The notes: a model not told the origin generated them from the letters alone. Shown: positions 7,397 to 16,427, counted from the stretch's first letter. The stretch: DNA of 64,000 nt from Streptomyces sp. SN-593 (GCF_016756395.1 NZ_AP018365.1:8001501-8065500), one strand, 5' to 3'. Made by a program: numbers and translations.

Positions 7397-9055
7397 GTGA
7401 ACGTACCCCCGAGCGACACCCCGCCGTCCGAGCCGTCGCCTCGGCACCGTCGGGAGGCCCCCGGCCGGACGGCCGGCGCCGGGCCCGCCCGCGGGACCGT
7501 CAGGATCGACACCGGACTGGTGTCCGGCGTCCCGGGCGCGCTGCCCGGCGTCACCGTCTACCGGGGCATCCCCTACGCGGCCTCCACCGCGGGGCCCGAC
7601 CGGTGGCGCCCGCCGCGGCCGGCGCCGTCCTGGGAGGGCGTGCGCGCCGCCGACACCTTCGGCGACGCGCCTCCGCAGGCCGGCACCGGTTTCGCCATGA
7701 GCGAGGACTGCCTGAACCTCAACGTGTGGACGGCGGCGTCCGCCGGCGGCGAGCGGCGCCCGGTGTACGTGTGGATCTTCGGCGGCGGGTTCTCCGGCGG
7801 CAGGGGCTCCGACCCGGTGTTCGACGGCTCGGTGCTCGCCGGCAAGGGCCTGGTCGTGGTGACGTTCAACTACCGGCTGGGGGCCCTCGGGTTCCTCGCC
7901 ACGCCCGGTCTCAGCCGGGAGTCCGCGCACCGCGCCTCGGGCAACTACGGCCTGCTCGACCAGATCGCGGCGCTGGAGTGGGTGCGGCGGAACATCTCCG
8001 CCTTCGGCGGGGACCCCGACCAGGTCTCCATCGGCGGCCAGTCCGCGGGGGCGGGCTCCGCCGGCATGCTGTCCCTGTCGCCGCTGGCCGCCGGCCTGTT
8101 CCGGCGCACCGTCGCCCAGAGCCATGCCCGCCACCCCGGCGACCCGGAACTGCGGTACCTGGGCACGTCGTACCGCCGGCTGGACGCCGCCGAGCGGCAG
8201 GGCGCCGCCTACGCCGCCGCCCACGGCGCGACCACCCCCGACGAGTTGCGCGCCCTGCCCTGGCAGGACCTCGACGACGCCGGGACGCTCGGGGACGACG
8301 GCGTGGACACCCGGTCGGCGGCCCGCCCGCCGCTGTTCCGGCCGGTGCTCGACGGCTGGGTGCTGCCGGCCGGCTACCACGACACGTACGCCCGCGGAGC
8401 CCAGAACGACGTGTGGTACCTGGCGGGCAACAACCTCGACGAGACCGGCGCGGTGCCGGAGACCGCCTTCGACCACTGGCGGCGGACCGGCCGCCGGGAC
8501 CGCCCCGGCGCCCCGCCCGTGCACGTGACGCTCGACGACTTCGTCGGCTCCGCGCGGCACACCTACGGTGCGCTGGCCATGGAGTTCCTCCGGCTCTACC
8601 CGGCGGCGACGGACGACGAGGCCGCCCGCGCGGCCAACGACGCCGTGCGGGACCGCTCCCGTGCCACCACCCACCTGTGGGGCACCCAGTGGGTCCGGGG
8701 CTGCGGCCGGCCGGTCCACACCTACTTCTGGACGCACCGGCCCCCCGGCCCGGACCACGACATCCGCGGCGCCGGCCACGGCTCGGAGATCCCCTACTTC
8801 TTCGGCACCCTCCACCCGGCCGACCAGGGCTGGACCGGCCGGGACCGGGAGATCGCCGACACGATGTCCTCCTACCTGGCCAACTACGTCGCCACGGGCG
8901 ACCCGAACGGCCCCGGACTGCCCGCCTGGCCCGCCTACGACCCGCGGACGCCCACCGTGATGGAGGTCGGCGCGCACTTCGGCCCGATCCCGGTCGCCCC
9001 GCCCGCCGAACTCGACTTCTGGAAACGGTACTTCGCCGCGCAACAGCCCTGGTAG
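7397..9055 (+). CDS. Type B carboxylesterase (alpha/beta-hydrolase)
   Basis: 552 residues from GTG 7397, with GGAG six bases upstream. It is a classic type B carboxylesterase: PGVTVYRGIPYA near the N-terminus, the SEDCLNLNVW motif, the oxyanion-hole sequence IFGGGFSGG, and the nucleophile elbow GGQSAGAGS. The acidic residue lies in NNLDETG and the histidine in GAGHGSEIPYFFG, so the triad is complete. No signal peptide is evident, which suggests a cytoplasmic enzyme, although the first ~35 residues are Pro/Arg/Ala-rich and non-homologous. Family members hydrolyse aryl and alkyl esters, and a few act on antibiotic esters. It sits after the lanthipeptide locus but has its own promoter, and a functional link is not shown. 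Confidence 0.92.
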   Translation: MNVPPSDTPPSEPSPRHRREAPGRTAGAGPARGTVRIDTGLVSGVPGALPGVTVYRGIPYAASTAGPDRWRPPRPAPSWEGVRAADTFGDAPPQAGTGFAMSEDCLNLNVWTAASAGGERRPVYVWIFGGGFSGGRGSDPVFDGSVLAGKGLVVVTFNYRLGALGFLATPGLSRESAHRASGNYGLLDQIAALEWVRRNISAFGGDPDQVSIGGQSAGAGSAGMLSLSPLAAGLFRRTVAQSHARHPGDPELRYLGTSYRRLDAAERQGAAYAAAHGATTPDELRALPWQDLDDAGTLGDDGVDTRSAARPPLFRPVLDGWVLPAGYHDTYARGAQNDVWYLAGNNLDETGAVPETAFDHWRRTGRRDRPGAPPVHVTLDDFVGSARHTYGALAMEFLRLYPAATDDEAARAANDAVRDRSRATTHLWGTQWVRGCGRPVHTYFWTHRPPGPDHDIRGAGHGSEIPYFFGTLHPADQGWTGRDREIADTMSSYLANYVATGDPNGPGLPAWPAYDPRTPTVMEVGAHFGPIPVAPPAELDFWKRYFAAQQPW

Positions 9056-9131
9056 CGGCGCCCGTACCGGCATCCTGGGGCCGGCCTGCGGGAATCCGCG
9101 ACGCCGCGCCCGCTCGTGTGCCGGGGAGGCG

Positions 9132-9148
9132 GGACATCCGGAATGTCC
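9132..9148. promoter_or_regulatory. Inverted repeat upstream of the lamin-tail protein gene
   Basis: GGACAT-CCGGA-ATGTCC has 6-bp perfect arms and lies 144 bases before the downstream GTG. It may be an operator; nothing in the window identifies the binding protein. Confidence 0.3.
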
Positions 9149-9291
9149 GGCCGGCGGCGGTCTCCACCGGACTGTGCGAAAACCTCCGCAGCGTCGTAAC
9201 TGCGCGCATATCTTGGGCCCCAGGTGCCCTGGCCGCGCTTCCGGCCGCGGGCACCGCCATGCCCTCCCGCACACGAAGGAGAACCCTTCCG

Positions 9292-10572
9292 GTGACGAGA
9301 TCCCCGAAGACCACGCCGCCCCGCCCCGCGCGAGCCGAGTCCGCCGCCGCGTCAGGACGCACCCCGTCCCGGCTGGGCATGCGGGTCCTGCCCGTCGGTG
9401 CGGCCGGCGCGCTGGTGCTGGCCGGTCTGGTGATGCACTCGGCCTCCGCCGCTCCGTCCCCCGACGGGGTGATCGCCGAGGTGTACGGCGGTGGCGGCAA
9501 CATCGGCGCCACGTACACCAGCGACTTCGTCGAACTGGCCAACGCCGGCACGTCCACGCTCGACCTGAGCGGCTACAGCGTGCAGTACCTGCGCGGTACG
9601 CCGACCCCGACCTCCTCGTGGCGCGCCACCGCGCTGTCCGGCACGCTCGCCGGGGGCGGCCGGTACCTGGTCCAGGAGTGGTCCAACACCGGCGGAGCCG
9701 TCTCCCTTTCGGACCCCGACGCCGTCGGCACCATCAACCTGTCCGCGACCGACGGTACCGTCGCGCTGGTCTCCGGCACCGCCCCGCTCACCTGCCTGAC
9801 CGCGGCCGACTGCGCCGCCGACCCCCGGGTCAAGGACCTGGTGGGGTACGGCTCCGCGGTCGTCCACGAGGGTGCCGGGCCGGCGGCGACGGCGGACAAC
9901 ACCACGTCCGTGGCCCGCGGCGACTCGCTCGCCGACACCGACGACAACGCCGCGGACTTCACCGCGGGCGCGCCCACCCCGCAGAACTCCCTCAGCGCCG
10001 GGGGCGGCACCGCGGGCACCGTCAGTGGGACGTCCAGTGGGACGTCCAGTGGGACGGACGACGGCGGCGGCACCGTGGGTGTCACGAGCGGGACCACTGA
10101 CGGCGGGAGCGCGGACGGCGGTGGCATTGACGGCGGGAGTGCCGACGGCGGTGGCATCGACGGCGGGAGTGCCGACGGTGGGAGCGCGGACGGTGGGGGG
10201 ATTGTCGGTGGGGCCGATGACGGCGGCACCGTGGGGGTCACCGCCGGGACCACCGATGGAGGTGTGACCGGGGGCGGCACCGCGGGCACCGTCAGCGGGA
10301 CGTCCAGTGGGACGGACGACGGCGGCGGCACCGTGGGTGTCACGAGCGGGACCACTGACGGTGGGAGCGCGGACGGCGGTGGTATTGACGGTGGGAGTGC
10401 GGACGGCGGTGGCATCGACGGCGGGAGTGCCGACGGTGGGAGTGCGGACGGTGGGGGGATTGTCGGTGGGGCCGATGACGGCGGCACCGTGGGGGTCACC
10501 GCCGGGACCACCGATGGAGGTGTGACCGGGGGCGGCACCGCGGGCACCGTCAGCGGGACCACCGGCGGCTGA
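9292..10572 (+). CDS. Secreted lamin-tail-domain protein with Gly/Asp/Ser/Thr-rich repeat tail
   Basis: The start is GTG 9292, about eleven bases after AAGGA, giving 426 residues. After a basic N-terminus comes a hydrophobic segment (VLPVGAAGALVLAGLVMHS) ending in SASAA, a Sec signal with a plausible AxA site. The next ~165 residues form a lamin-tail domain: VIAEVYGGGGN, SDFVELANAG, DLSGYSVQYL, GGGRYLVQEWSN, STTNDGTVAL-like and DLVGYGSA elements. In bacteria this domain often precedes an endonuclease/exonuclease/phosphatase domain, but none follows here. The C-terminal ~185 residues are almost entirely G, D, T, S, V and A in repeats, suggesting a wall-spanning or adhesive tail. Function unknown; no sortase LPxTG signal was seen. 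Confidence 0.85.
   Translation: MTRSPKTTPPRPARAESAAASGRTPSRLGMRVLPVGAAGALVLAGLVMHSASAAPSPDGVIAEVYGGGGNIGATYTSDFVELANAGTSTLDLSGYSVQYLRGTPTPTSSWRATALSGTLAGGGRYLVQEWSNTGGAVSLSDPDAVGTINLSATDGTVALVSGTAPLTCLTAADCAADPRVKDLVGYGSAVVHEGAGPAATADNTTSVARGDSLADTDDNAADFTAGAPTPQNSLSAGGGTAGTVSGTSSGTSSGTDDGGGTVGVTSGTTDGGSADGGGIDGGSADGGGIDGGSADGGSADGGGIVGGADDGGTVGVTAGTTDGGVTGGGTAGTVSGTSSGTDDGGGTVGVTSGTTDGGSADGGGIDGGSADGGGIDGGSADGGSADGGGIVGGADDGGTVGVTAGTTDGGVTGGGTAGTVSGTTGG
10001..10560 (+). repeat. Large tandem duplication (about 260-270 bp) in the tail of the lamin-tail protein
   Basis: Unit 1 (10001-10270) and unit 2 (10271-10528) are almost identical, and a third partial unit (10529-10560) ends the gene. 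Unit 1 has an extra 12 bp (one SSGT). Within each unit are smaller repeats encoding SADGGGIDGG. The near identity at synonymous positions indicates a recent in-frame duplication. Confidence 0.92.
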
Positions 10573-10621
10573 CGGTCCGTCATGACGTGAGGCGCGCAGG
10601 GGTGGGGCGTCGGCTCCGTGC

Positions 10622-11824
10622 TCACTCCAGCGTGCGCAGCGCCCGCGCGGCGATCTCCCGGCCGATGGGCAGCGACGCGGTGGCCGCGGGTGACGGGGCG
10701 TTGAGCACGTGGACGAAGGGGCCGGCGCCGGTGAAGAGGAAGTCGTCCACGAGGGTCCCGTCCGCCCGCACCGCCTGGGCCCGGACACCCGCCGGCGCCC
10801 TCACGAGGTCGTTCCGGGTGACGTCCGGCAGCATCCGGCGGACCGCGGCCGTGAACGCCGTCTTGGACGCCGAGCGCCACAACTCGCCGACCTCCCGGCG
10901 CCAGTGGCGGCGGGCGACGCGGCGCAACCCCGGCCAGCCGGCGATGTCCGCGGCCTCGCGGGCCCGGAAGTCCCGCCACCGGTAGCCCTCCCGGGCCGCC
11001 GCGAGGACCGCGTTGGGCCCCACGTGGACCCCGCCGTGCACGTCCCGGGTGAGGTGGACGCCCAGGAACGGGAAGGCGGGGTCCGGCACCGGGTACACCA
11101 GGTTCCGTACGAGCCCGCGGCTCCGCTCCGCCAGTTCGTAGTACTCGCCGCGGAAGGGGATGATGCGCACGCCGGGTTCGTCCCCGGCCATCCGGGCGAC
11201 CCGGTCGCTGTGCAGGCCGGCGCAGTTGACCAGGACCCCGGCCCGGACCTCCCCGGCGGTGGTGTGCACCATGACGCCGTCCGGTGCGCGGGTGAGGGCG
11301 AGCACCTCGCAGCCGAGGTGGACCTCCGCCCCGTCGCGCGCGGCCAGTTCGGCGAACCGGCGGGCGACCGCCGGGTAGTCCGCGACCCCGGTGGTGCCCA
11401 CGTGCACGGCGGCCAGCCCCCGCACGTGCGGCTCGTGCTCGGCGATCTCCCGGACGCCGAGGGTGCGCACCGGGATGCCGTGCTGCTCGCCACGCCGGGC
11501 CAGGTCGGCCAGGCGCGGCAGCTCCGGGGCCGTCGTCGCCACGATCAGCTTGCCGGTGACCTCGTGCGCGATGCCGTGGGCGGCGCAGAACTCCACCATC
11601 TCCCGCGCCCCTCGCAGCGCGAACCGCGCCTTGAACGAGCCGGGGCGGTAGTAGATGCCGCTGTGGATCACCCCGCTGTTGCGCCCGCTCTGGTGGCGGG
11701 CGAGGGCGGGCTCCTTCTCCAGCACCGCCACGGACCTGCCGGGCGCGGCCCGGGTCACGGCGTACGCCGTGGACAGGCCGATGATGCCGCCACCGATCAC
11801 GACCACGTCGTAGTGGCTCCGCAC
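10622..11824 (-). CDS. FAD-dependent L-2-hydroxyglutarate oxidase-like protein (LhgO/DAO family)
   Basis: Read from GTG 11824, because the longer upstream frame has no similarity, giving 400 residues. It opens with a dinucleotide-binding motif (DVVVIGGGIIGLSTAYAV) and has the LhgO signature HQSGRNSGVIHSGIYYRPGSFKA, NCAGLHSDRVA, PFRGEYYEL and FPFLGVHLTRDVHGGVHVGPNAVLA. The family oxidises L-2-hydroxyglutarate (or a related L-2-hydroxy acid) to the 2-oxo acid, using FAD and a quinone or oxygen. It is the last gene of the 13-gene minus-strand array. Alongside the Ldh2-type and D-2-hydroxyacid dehydrogenases it adds a third enzyme acting at the 2-hydroxy/2-oxo level. It could be a repair enzyme or a tailoring oxidase of the pathway; the substrate cannot be told from sequence. 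Confidence 0.88.
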   Translation of the reverse strand: MRSHYDVVVIGGGIIGLSTAYAVTRAAPGRSVAVLEKEPALARHQSGRNSGVIHSGIYYRPGSFKARFALRGAREMVEFCAAHGIAHEVTGKLIVATTAPELPRLADLARRGEQHGIPVRTLGVREIAEHEPHVRGLAAVHVGTTGVADYPAVARRFAELAARDGAEVHLGCEVLALTRAPDGVMVHTTAGEVRAGVLVNCAGLHSDRVARMAGDEPGVRIIPFRGEYYELAERSRGLVRNLVYPVPDPAFPFLGVHLTRDVHGGVHVGPNAVLAAAREGYRWRDFRAREAADIAGWPGLRRVARRHWRREVGELWRSASKTAFTAAVRRMLPDVTRNDLVRAPAGVRAQAVRADGTLVDDFLFTGAGPFVHVLNAPSPAATASLPIGREIAARALRTLE

Positions 11825-11879
11825 GGTCGCCTCCTCGCGTCTCCTCGTCGGCCGCGGGTCCCCGCGCGGGACGTGCGGC

Positions 11880-13208
11880 TCATGCGGCGCCGGCCGGGAA
11901 GCCCCCGTCGAAGGCCGGGACCAGCTCCGAGAACCAGGCCGCGGCGGGGTCGAACTTCGCGTAGAACGGGCGGCCCACCGCGTCCGCGTCACGGCACTGG
12001 ATGTAGTGCAGTGCGAACACCTTCTCACCCGCGACGTCCACGACGCCGTCCACGCAGACCTTTCCCGAGGTCGTGGACATCGACGGCCCGCGCACCGTGC
12101 GGCACAGCCCGCTGACGTCCCGGTAGGCGCGCCGGAAGATGTCGTGGGCGTCGGCGAGGGACACCTTGAAGTACTCCTGCGGGCCGGTGTCCCGCTCGAC
12201 GAACATGTAGTAGGGCACCATGCCCATGCTGACCTGCCTGCTCCACATCGCGGACCAGACCGCGGGGTCGTCGTTGATGTACCGCATCAGCGGCGCCTGG
12301 GTGCGGATGCTCGCCCCCGCGCCGCGCAGCCGCCGTACCGCCTGTTCGACGACCGGGGTCCGCAGTTCCCGCGGGTGGGAGAAGTGGGCCATCACCGAGA
12401 GGTCCTTGCCCGAGCGGGACACCTCCTCGAAGAGCCGCAGCATGTCGTCGGCGTCCGGGTCGGTGGTGAACTTGTAGGGCCAGTAGCTGAGGGCCTTCGT
12501 GCCGATGCGGAGGGATTCCAACTGGTCGAGTTCGAGCAGCGGTTCGACGTAGCGGCGCAGCACGCCCGCCCGCATGATCATCGGGTCGCCGCCGGTGAAC
12601 AGCACGTTGCTCACCTCGGGGTGGTCGGCGAGGTAGCGCTTCAACTGCCCGATGTCGCCGCTGGCCATCTTCAGGTCCGCGTCCCCCACGAACTGGGCCC
12701 AGCGGAAGCAGTACGTGCAGTACGAGTGGCAGGTCTGGCCCTGCTTGGGGAAGAACAGCACGGTCTCGCGGTACTTGTGCTGCATGCCCGGCAGCGGCGC
12801 GCCCGCGTGCCGGGGGACGTTCAGTTCGAGCTGGCCGGCCGGGTGCGGGTTCAGCCGGCGGCGCACCGCGTTCGCCGCGGCTGCCACCTCCTTCGGCGCG
12901 GCGCCCCTCGTCAGCAGGTCGGCGATGCGTGCCACGTCCCCGGCCGGCAGCATGTCCTCTTGAGGGAAGACCAGGCGGTAGATCGGGTCGTCCGGCACCG
13001 CGCTCCAGTCGATCAGCTCCTCGACGACGTAGCGGTTCGTCCGGAACGGCAGCACCTCGGCGACGGCGCGTATCGCGGTGACCTGGCTCCCGGTGAAGCC
13101 GGCCGCGCCGACGAGTTCGGCGAGCCGGCCGGCGGTGACGGCGGAGAACACCGGCGCGGCGGGGAAGCCGGGTACGGCCGGGTCACTCGAGCCCTGGACG
13201 ACGGTCAT
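11880..13208 (-). CDS. KamA-family radical SAM protein (2,3-aminomutase-like), first copy
   Basis: 442 residues if read from ATG 13208, which has AAGGGA just upstream; an in-frame start at 13241 is possible. The radical SAM cluster motif is CHSYCTYC (about residue 158). The protein follows lysine 2,3-aminomutase architecture: LVFPQEDML, a conserved HKYRETVLFFPKQGQ lead-in, FTGGDPMIM, and a late TTSGKV element (about 378) where KamA enzymes carry the PLP-binding lysine. KamA enzymes migrate an alpha-amino group to the beta carbon through SAM cleavage and PLP. The substrate is unlikely to be assumed lysine, as the protein is divergent. Its start overlaps the end of the exporter gene by 26 nt, implying translational coupling. 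Confidence 0.88.
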   Translation of the reverse strand: MTVVQGSSDPAVPGFPAAPVFSAVTAGRLAELVGAAGFTGSQVTAIRAVAEVLPFRTNRYVVEELIDWSAVPDDPIYRLVFPQEDMLPAGDVARIADLLTRGAAPKEVAAAANAVRRRLNPHPAGQLELNVPRHAGAPLPGMQHKYRETVLFFPKQGQTCHSYCTYCFRWAQFVGDADLKMASGDIGQLKRYLADHPEVSNVLFTGGDPMIMRAGVLRRYVEPLLELDQLESLRIGTKALSYWPYKFTTDPDADDMLRLFEEVSRSGKDLSVMAHFSHPRELRTPVVEQAVRRLRGAGASIRTQAPLMRYINDDPAVWSAMWSRQVSMGMVPYYMFVERDTGPQEYFKVSLADAHDIFRRAYRDVSGLCRTVRGPSMSTTSGKVCVDGVVDVAGEKVFALHYIQCRDADAVGRPFYAKFDPAAAWFSELVPAFDGGFPAGAA

Positions 13209-14127
13209 GGACGGTCCCTTCTCTGATGGTGGCTGGACCACTGCTGCCCCCGGTGCGGGTGCGCAGGGTGGCGAGGACGACGACGCCCACCGCGAGGCCC
13301 ACGAGTACGGCGGAGGGCCGCAGCGGTTCGTCGAGGAGGACGGCCGCGAAGAGCATGGTGAGCACCGGTTGCAGGAGCTGGACCTGGCTCACCTTGGCCA
13401 CCCCGCCGGCGGACAGCCCCCGGTACCAGCAGAAGAACGACAGCAGCGAGCTGCCCAGGGCCAGGTAGACGAAGGCGGCCGCACCGCGCGCGTCCAGGGA
13501 CGGCCCTGGCGACGGCCAGGCCAGCGCCACCGCCAGGGCCGCCGGCGGGGTGCCGGCGACCAGGGCCCAGGAGGTGACCACCCAGCCCGGCACGTCCCGG
13601 GCCAGCACGCCCCCCTCCGCGTAGCCGAGGGAGCAGGCCACGACCGCCGCCAGCAGCTCGGCGTCGCCGACGTGCAGTCCGCCGCCGAAGCCCAGCAGGA
13701 CGTAGCCGCACACGAGCGCGGTGCCCAGCGCGCAGCAGACCCAGAACGTGGCCGAGGGCCGCTCCCGGCCCCGCAGGACGGCCATCACCGCGGTCGTGGC
13801 CGGCAGCAGGGCCACCACCACGGCGGCGTGGCTCGCCGAGACCGAGCGCAGGGCGTGCGCGGTCAGCAGCGGGAAGCCGATGACGGTGCCCAGGGACGTG
13901 ACGACCACGCCGCGCACGTGGTGTCTCGGCGGCAGCAGCGGACGCTGCCGGGCGAGCAGCAGCGCTCCCGCGGGGATCACGGCGAGCAGGGACCGCCCCG
14001 GGCCCACGAGTTCGGGCGGGAGCGATTCCGTGCCCACTCGGGTCACCGGCAGGGTGAGGCTGAACCCGAGCACCCCCAGGAAGCCGTAGAGGAATCCCTG
14101 GAGGTCCGGGGGGAGGGTGCGTTTCAT
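13183..14127 (-). CDS. EamA/DMT-superfamily transporter
   Basis: 314 residues with about ten hydrophobic segments arranged as two EamA repeats, for example FLYGFLGVLGFSLTLPVTRV at the start and SQVQLLQPVLTMLFAAVLLDEPL in the second repeat. The latter is the typical conserved end of DMT exporters. These proteins move amino acids and small metabolites across the inner membrane without ATP. Placement within the biosynthetic array, overlapping the next gene, suggests export of the pathway product or protection against it. The C-terminal ~20 residues (RTRTGGSS onward) are polar and non-conserved. Confidence 0.92.
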   Translation of the reverse strand: MKRTLPPDLQGFLYGFLGVLGFSLTLPVTRVGTESLPPELVGPGRSLLAVIPAGALLLARQRPLLPPRHHVRGVVVTSLGTVIGFPLLTAHALRSVSASHAAVVVALLPATTAVMAVLRGRERPSATFWVCCALGTALVCGYVLLGFGGGLHVGDAELLAAVVACSLGYAEGGVLARDVPGWVVTSWALVAGTPPAALAVALAWPSPGPSLDARGAAAFVYLALGSSLLSFFCWYRGLSAGGVAKVSQVQLLQPVLTMLFAAVLLDEPLRPSAVLVGLAVGVVVLATLRTRTGGSSGPATIREGTVHDRRPGLE

Positions 14128-14161
14128 CGGGGGCGGTCATCCGTCCGGTGGGGTGGGCCGG

Positions 14162-15331
14162 TCAGCTCGTCTGGGCGCGCAGCTCGTCGGCGCGCACCGG
14201 TTGCTCCCAGGGCAGGCCGCCGGTGCGTCCGAAGTGGCCGAAGGTCGCGGTGGGCCGGAAGGAGGTGTGGCGCAGGCGCAGTCTGCTGATGGTCGCATCG
14301 ACCCGCAGGTCGGTGAGAGAGCGCAACGCGGAGGTCAGCTTGGCCGGATCGACCCGCTCGGTACCGGAGCAGTCCACCTCGAACCACACCGGCTCGGGGC
14401 GTCCGATCGCGTAGGCCATGCCGACCTGGCAGCGCGCCGCGAGTCCGGCCGCGACGGCGGTCAGGGCGAGCTGGCGCGCCACGTAGGCGCCCGACCGGTC
14501 CACCTTCGTGGCGTCCTTGCCGGAGAAGCAGCCGCCGCCGTGGCGGGCGAGGCCGCCGTAGGTGTCGACCATGAGCTTGCGGCCGGTGAGCCCCGCGTCG
14601 GCCGCGGTGCCCCCGACCACGAACGACCCGGCCGGGTTGACCTCGGCCCATTCCACCGGCAGGTCACGCGCCGCCAGGACGGGCCCGACCACCTGTTCCG
14701 CGCAGAACTCCCGGACCGCGTCGAGCGGCCGGCCCGCGGCGTGCTGGACGGACAGCACGACCCGGCCGCGCGGGGAGCGGTCGCCGCCGGCGACCTCCAC
14801 CTGCACCTTGCCGTCGGGGCCGAGCCCGGAGTCCGGCGACCGCAGCCGCTCCTCGGCCAGGGCCCGGGTCAGCCCGTGGGCCAGCACGCAACTGAGCGGG
14901 AGCAGTTCCGGTGTCTCGTCGCAGGCGTAGCCGTAAACGACGCCGGAGTCGCCGGAGCCGCCCTCGTCGACGCCGGAGCCGATCTCCCGGGACTGGTGGT
15001 CCAGGACGACGGTGACGGGGCTGCGCGCCGCGTCGATGCCGTGCACGGCCACGTCGCGGTACCCGACGTCCGACAGGACGCCGCGCGCCACCGCCTCGAC
15101 GTCCACCGCCCCGGCGGCGGTCACCTGTCCGGTGACCAGGACGTGGTCCCGGGTCACCATGACCTCGCAGTTGACGCGCGCGTACGGGTCGGCGGCGAGG
15201 TAGGCGTCGAGCACGGCGTCGGAGATCTGGTCGGCGACCTTGTCGGGGTGGCCGGGCGTGACGGACTCGGCGATCTGCGACCAGGGCGGGCCGGAGGAGG
15301 GGGACGGCATGGCGGGACTCGCAATCTGCAC
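14162..15331 (-). CDS. Divergent S-adenosylmethionine synthetase (MetK paralogue)
   Basis: 389 residues from GTG 15331; an ATG at 15310 is an alternative start. MetK signatures are present: ESVTPGHPDKVADQISDA, DVGYRD, LDHQSREI, LTGRKLMVDTYGG, RHGGGCFSGKD-TKVDRS and CQVGMAYAIGRPEP. It departs from housekeeping enzymes at known loops. The usual GAGDQG reads GSGDSG, the GGPMGDAGLTGRK context reads GGTAADAGLTGRK, and GGGAFSGKDP reads GGGCFSGKDA. ATP and methionine residues otherwise look retained. A second MetK inside a cluster with two radical SAM enzymes and a methyltransferase most simply means local SAM supply. The altered loop (Gln to Ser) could also mean changed kinetics or an altered methionine analogue. 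Confidence 0.92.
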   Translation of the reverse strand: MQIASPAMPSPSSGPPWSQIAESVTPGHPDKVADQISDAVLDAYLAADPYARVNCEVMVTRDHVLVTGQVTAAGAVDVEAVARGVLSDVGYRDVAVHGIDAARSPVTVVLDHQSREIGSGVDEGGSGDSGVVYGYACDETPELLPLSCVLAHGLTRALAEERLRSPDSGLGPDGKVQVEVAGGDRSPRGRVVLSVQHAAGRPLDAVREFCAEQVVGPVLAARDLPVEWAEVNPAGSFVVGGTAADAGLTGRKLMVDTYGGLARHGGGCFSGKDATKVDRSGAYVARQLALTAVAAGLAARCQVGMAYAIGRPEPVWFEVDCSGTERVDPAKLTSALRSLTDLRVDATISRLRLRHTSFRPTATFGHFGRTGGLPWEQPVRADELRAQTS

Positions 15332-15361
15332 TCGCCGGTGCGGGGTCGGGGTGGGGTGCGG

Positions 15362-16426
15362 TCAGAGCAGGTCGCACAGCAGCGCGAGGACCTCGGCGCG
15401 TTGGGCCGGAGGGCCGACCGACAGGCGGATCAGGTCCGGCCGCCCGGGGGAGTGCACCTGCCGGACGTAGGTCCCGCGCTGCCGCAGGGCGTCGGTCACC
15501 TCCCCGGTGCGCCCGGGATCGCCCGGTACCCGGAAGGTCACGAAGTTCGTCTCGGACGGCAGCGGGCGGCAGCCGAGCGCCGCCAGCCGTTCGCGGTAGT
15601 GGGCGCGGCCGGCCGCGGTGAGGGCAACCGTCCGCTCCAGGTGCCGGTCGTCGTCGAGGGCGGCGAGCGCGGCCGCCTCAGCGATCCGGCCGACCGCGTA
15701 GTGCTCCAGGCCGTGTTCCAGGCCGGACACCGCCGTGCGGTCGTACAGGCAGTAGCCCACCCGCAGTCCCGCCAGGCCGTAGGCCTTGGAGAAGGTGCGC
15801 AGCCACAGCAGGCGGCGCCCCACCACGTCCCGCGCGTCCAGCCGGCGGCCCGCGGCCTGGTACTCCGCGTAGGCCCCGTCCACGACGAGCACGGTCGGCT
15901 CGGGGAGCTGGTCGGCGAGCCGGCGGACCCGCTCGGCGCCGAGCGCGCCGCCCAGCGGGTTGTCGGGTTCGGCGAGGTAGACCAGGGCCGCCCGGTGCCG
16001 GTGCGCTGCCTCGGCCAGCGCCTCGGCGTCGGCGCGGTCCCGGCGGGGGCCGACGGTGTGGACCGCGGCCCCGGCCGCCTCGGCGAAGTAGGCGAACGTC
16101 GGATAGGTGCCCGCCGTGGTGACCACCGCGGCGCCCGGGCGCAGCAGCGCGCGGCACACCTGGGCCAGCAGGCCGTCGATGCCGGTCGCCACCAGGACCG
16201 CGTCCTCGTCCACCCCGTGCCGGCGGGCCAGCGCACCGCGCAGCGCCTGGTGGGCGCAGTCCGGGTAGCGGTGCGCGTCCTGCGCGCAGGAGATCAGGGC
16301 CCGCACGGCGGAGGGCGCGGTGCCGAACTCGTTCTCGTTGGTGGACAGGCGCCACCGCGCGGTACGGCCGGTGGCACGCTGCTGCATCTCGATCGAGGGG
16401 AACGGGTTCGACGCGGGGCCGGCCAT
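15362..16426 (-). CDS. Class I/II PLP aminotransferase, HisC-like
   Basis: 354 residues from ATG 16426. It has the fold-type I pattern of histidinol-phosphate aminotransferase-like enzymes: RLSTNENEFGTAPSAV near the N-terminus, HRYPDCAHQALRGALA, AEPDNPLGG in the substrate/PLP region, VDGAYAEY, the Schiff-base lysine in TFSKAYGLAGLRVGY, and the C-terminal LPSETNFVTFRV. HisC relatives in secondary metabolism transaminate varied 2-oxo acids using glutamate. The next upstream gene ends one base before its start, so the two are co-translated. It probably adds or removes an alpha-amino group on a pathway intermediate, but its substrate is unknown. Confidence 0.92.
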   Translation of the reverse strand: MAGPASNPFPSIEMQQRATGRTARWRLSTNENEFGTAPSAVRALISCAQDAHRYPDCAHQALRGALARRHGVDEDAVLVATGIDGLLAQVCRALLRPGAAVVTTAGTYPTFAYFAEAAGAAVHTVGPRRDRADAEALAEAAHRHRAALVYLAEPDNPLGGALGAERVRRLADQLPEPTVLVVDGAYAEYQAAGRRLDARDVVGRRLLWLRTFSKAYGLAGLRVGYCLYDRTAVSGLEHGLEHYAVGRIAEAAALAALDDDRHLERTVALTAAGRAHYRERLAALGCRPLPSETNFVTFRVPGDPGRTGEVTDALRQRGTYVRQVHSPGRPDLIRLSVGPPAQRAEVLALLCDLL

Positions 16427-16427
16427 C

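Noticed and set aside
7207-9291. Extension of the lamin-tail protein frame back to 7207
   Set aside because: This part is the out-of-frame shadow of the carboxylesterase; a signal peptide and ribosome-binding site mark the true start at 9292.
10001-10560. Possible CRISPR-like direct repeats
   Set aside because: Repeats are contiguous, coding, and have no unique spacers of constant length; they encode a Gly/Asp-rich tail.
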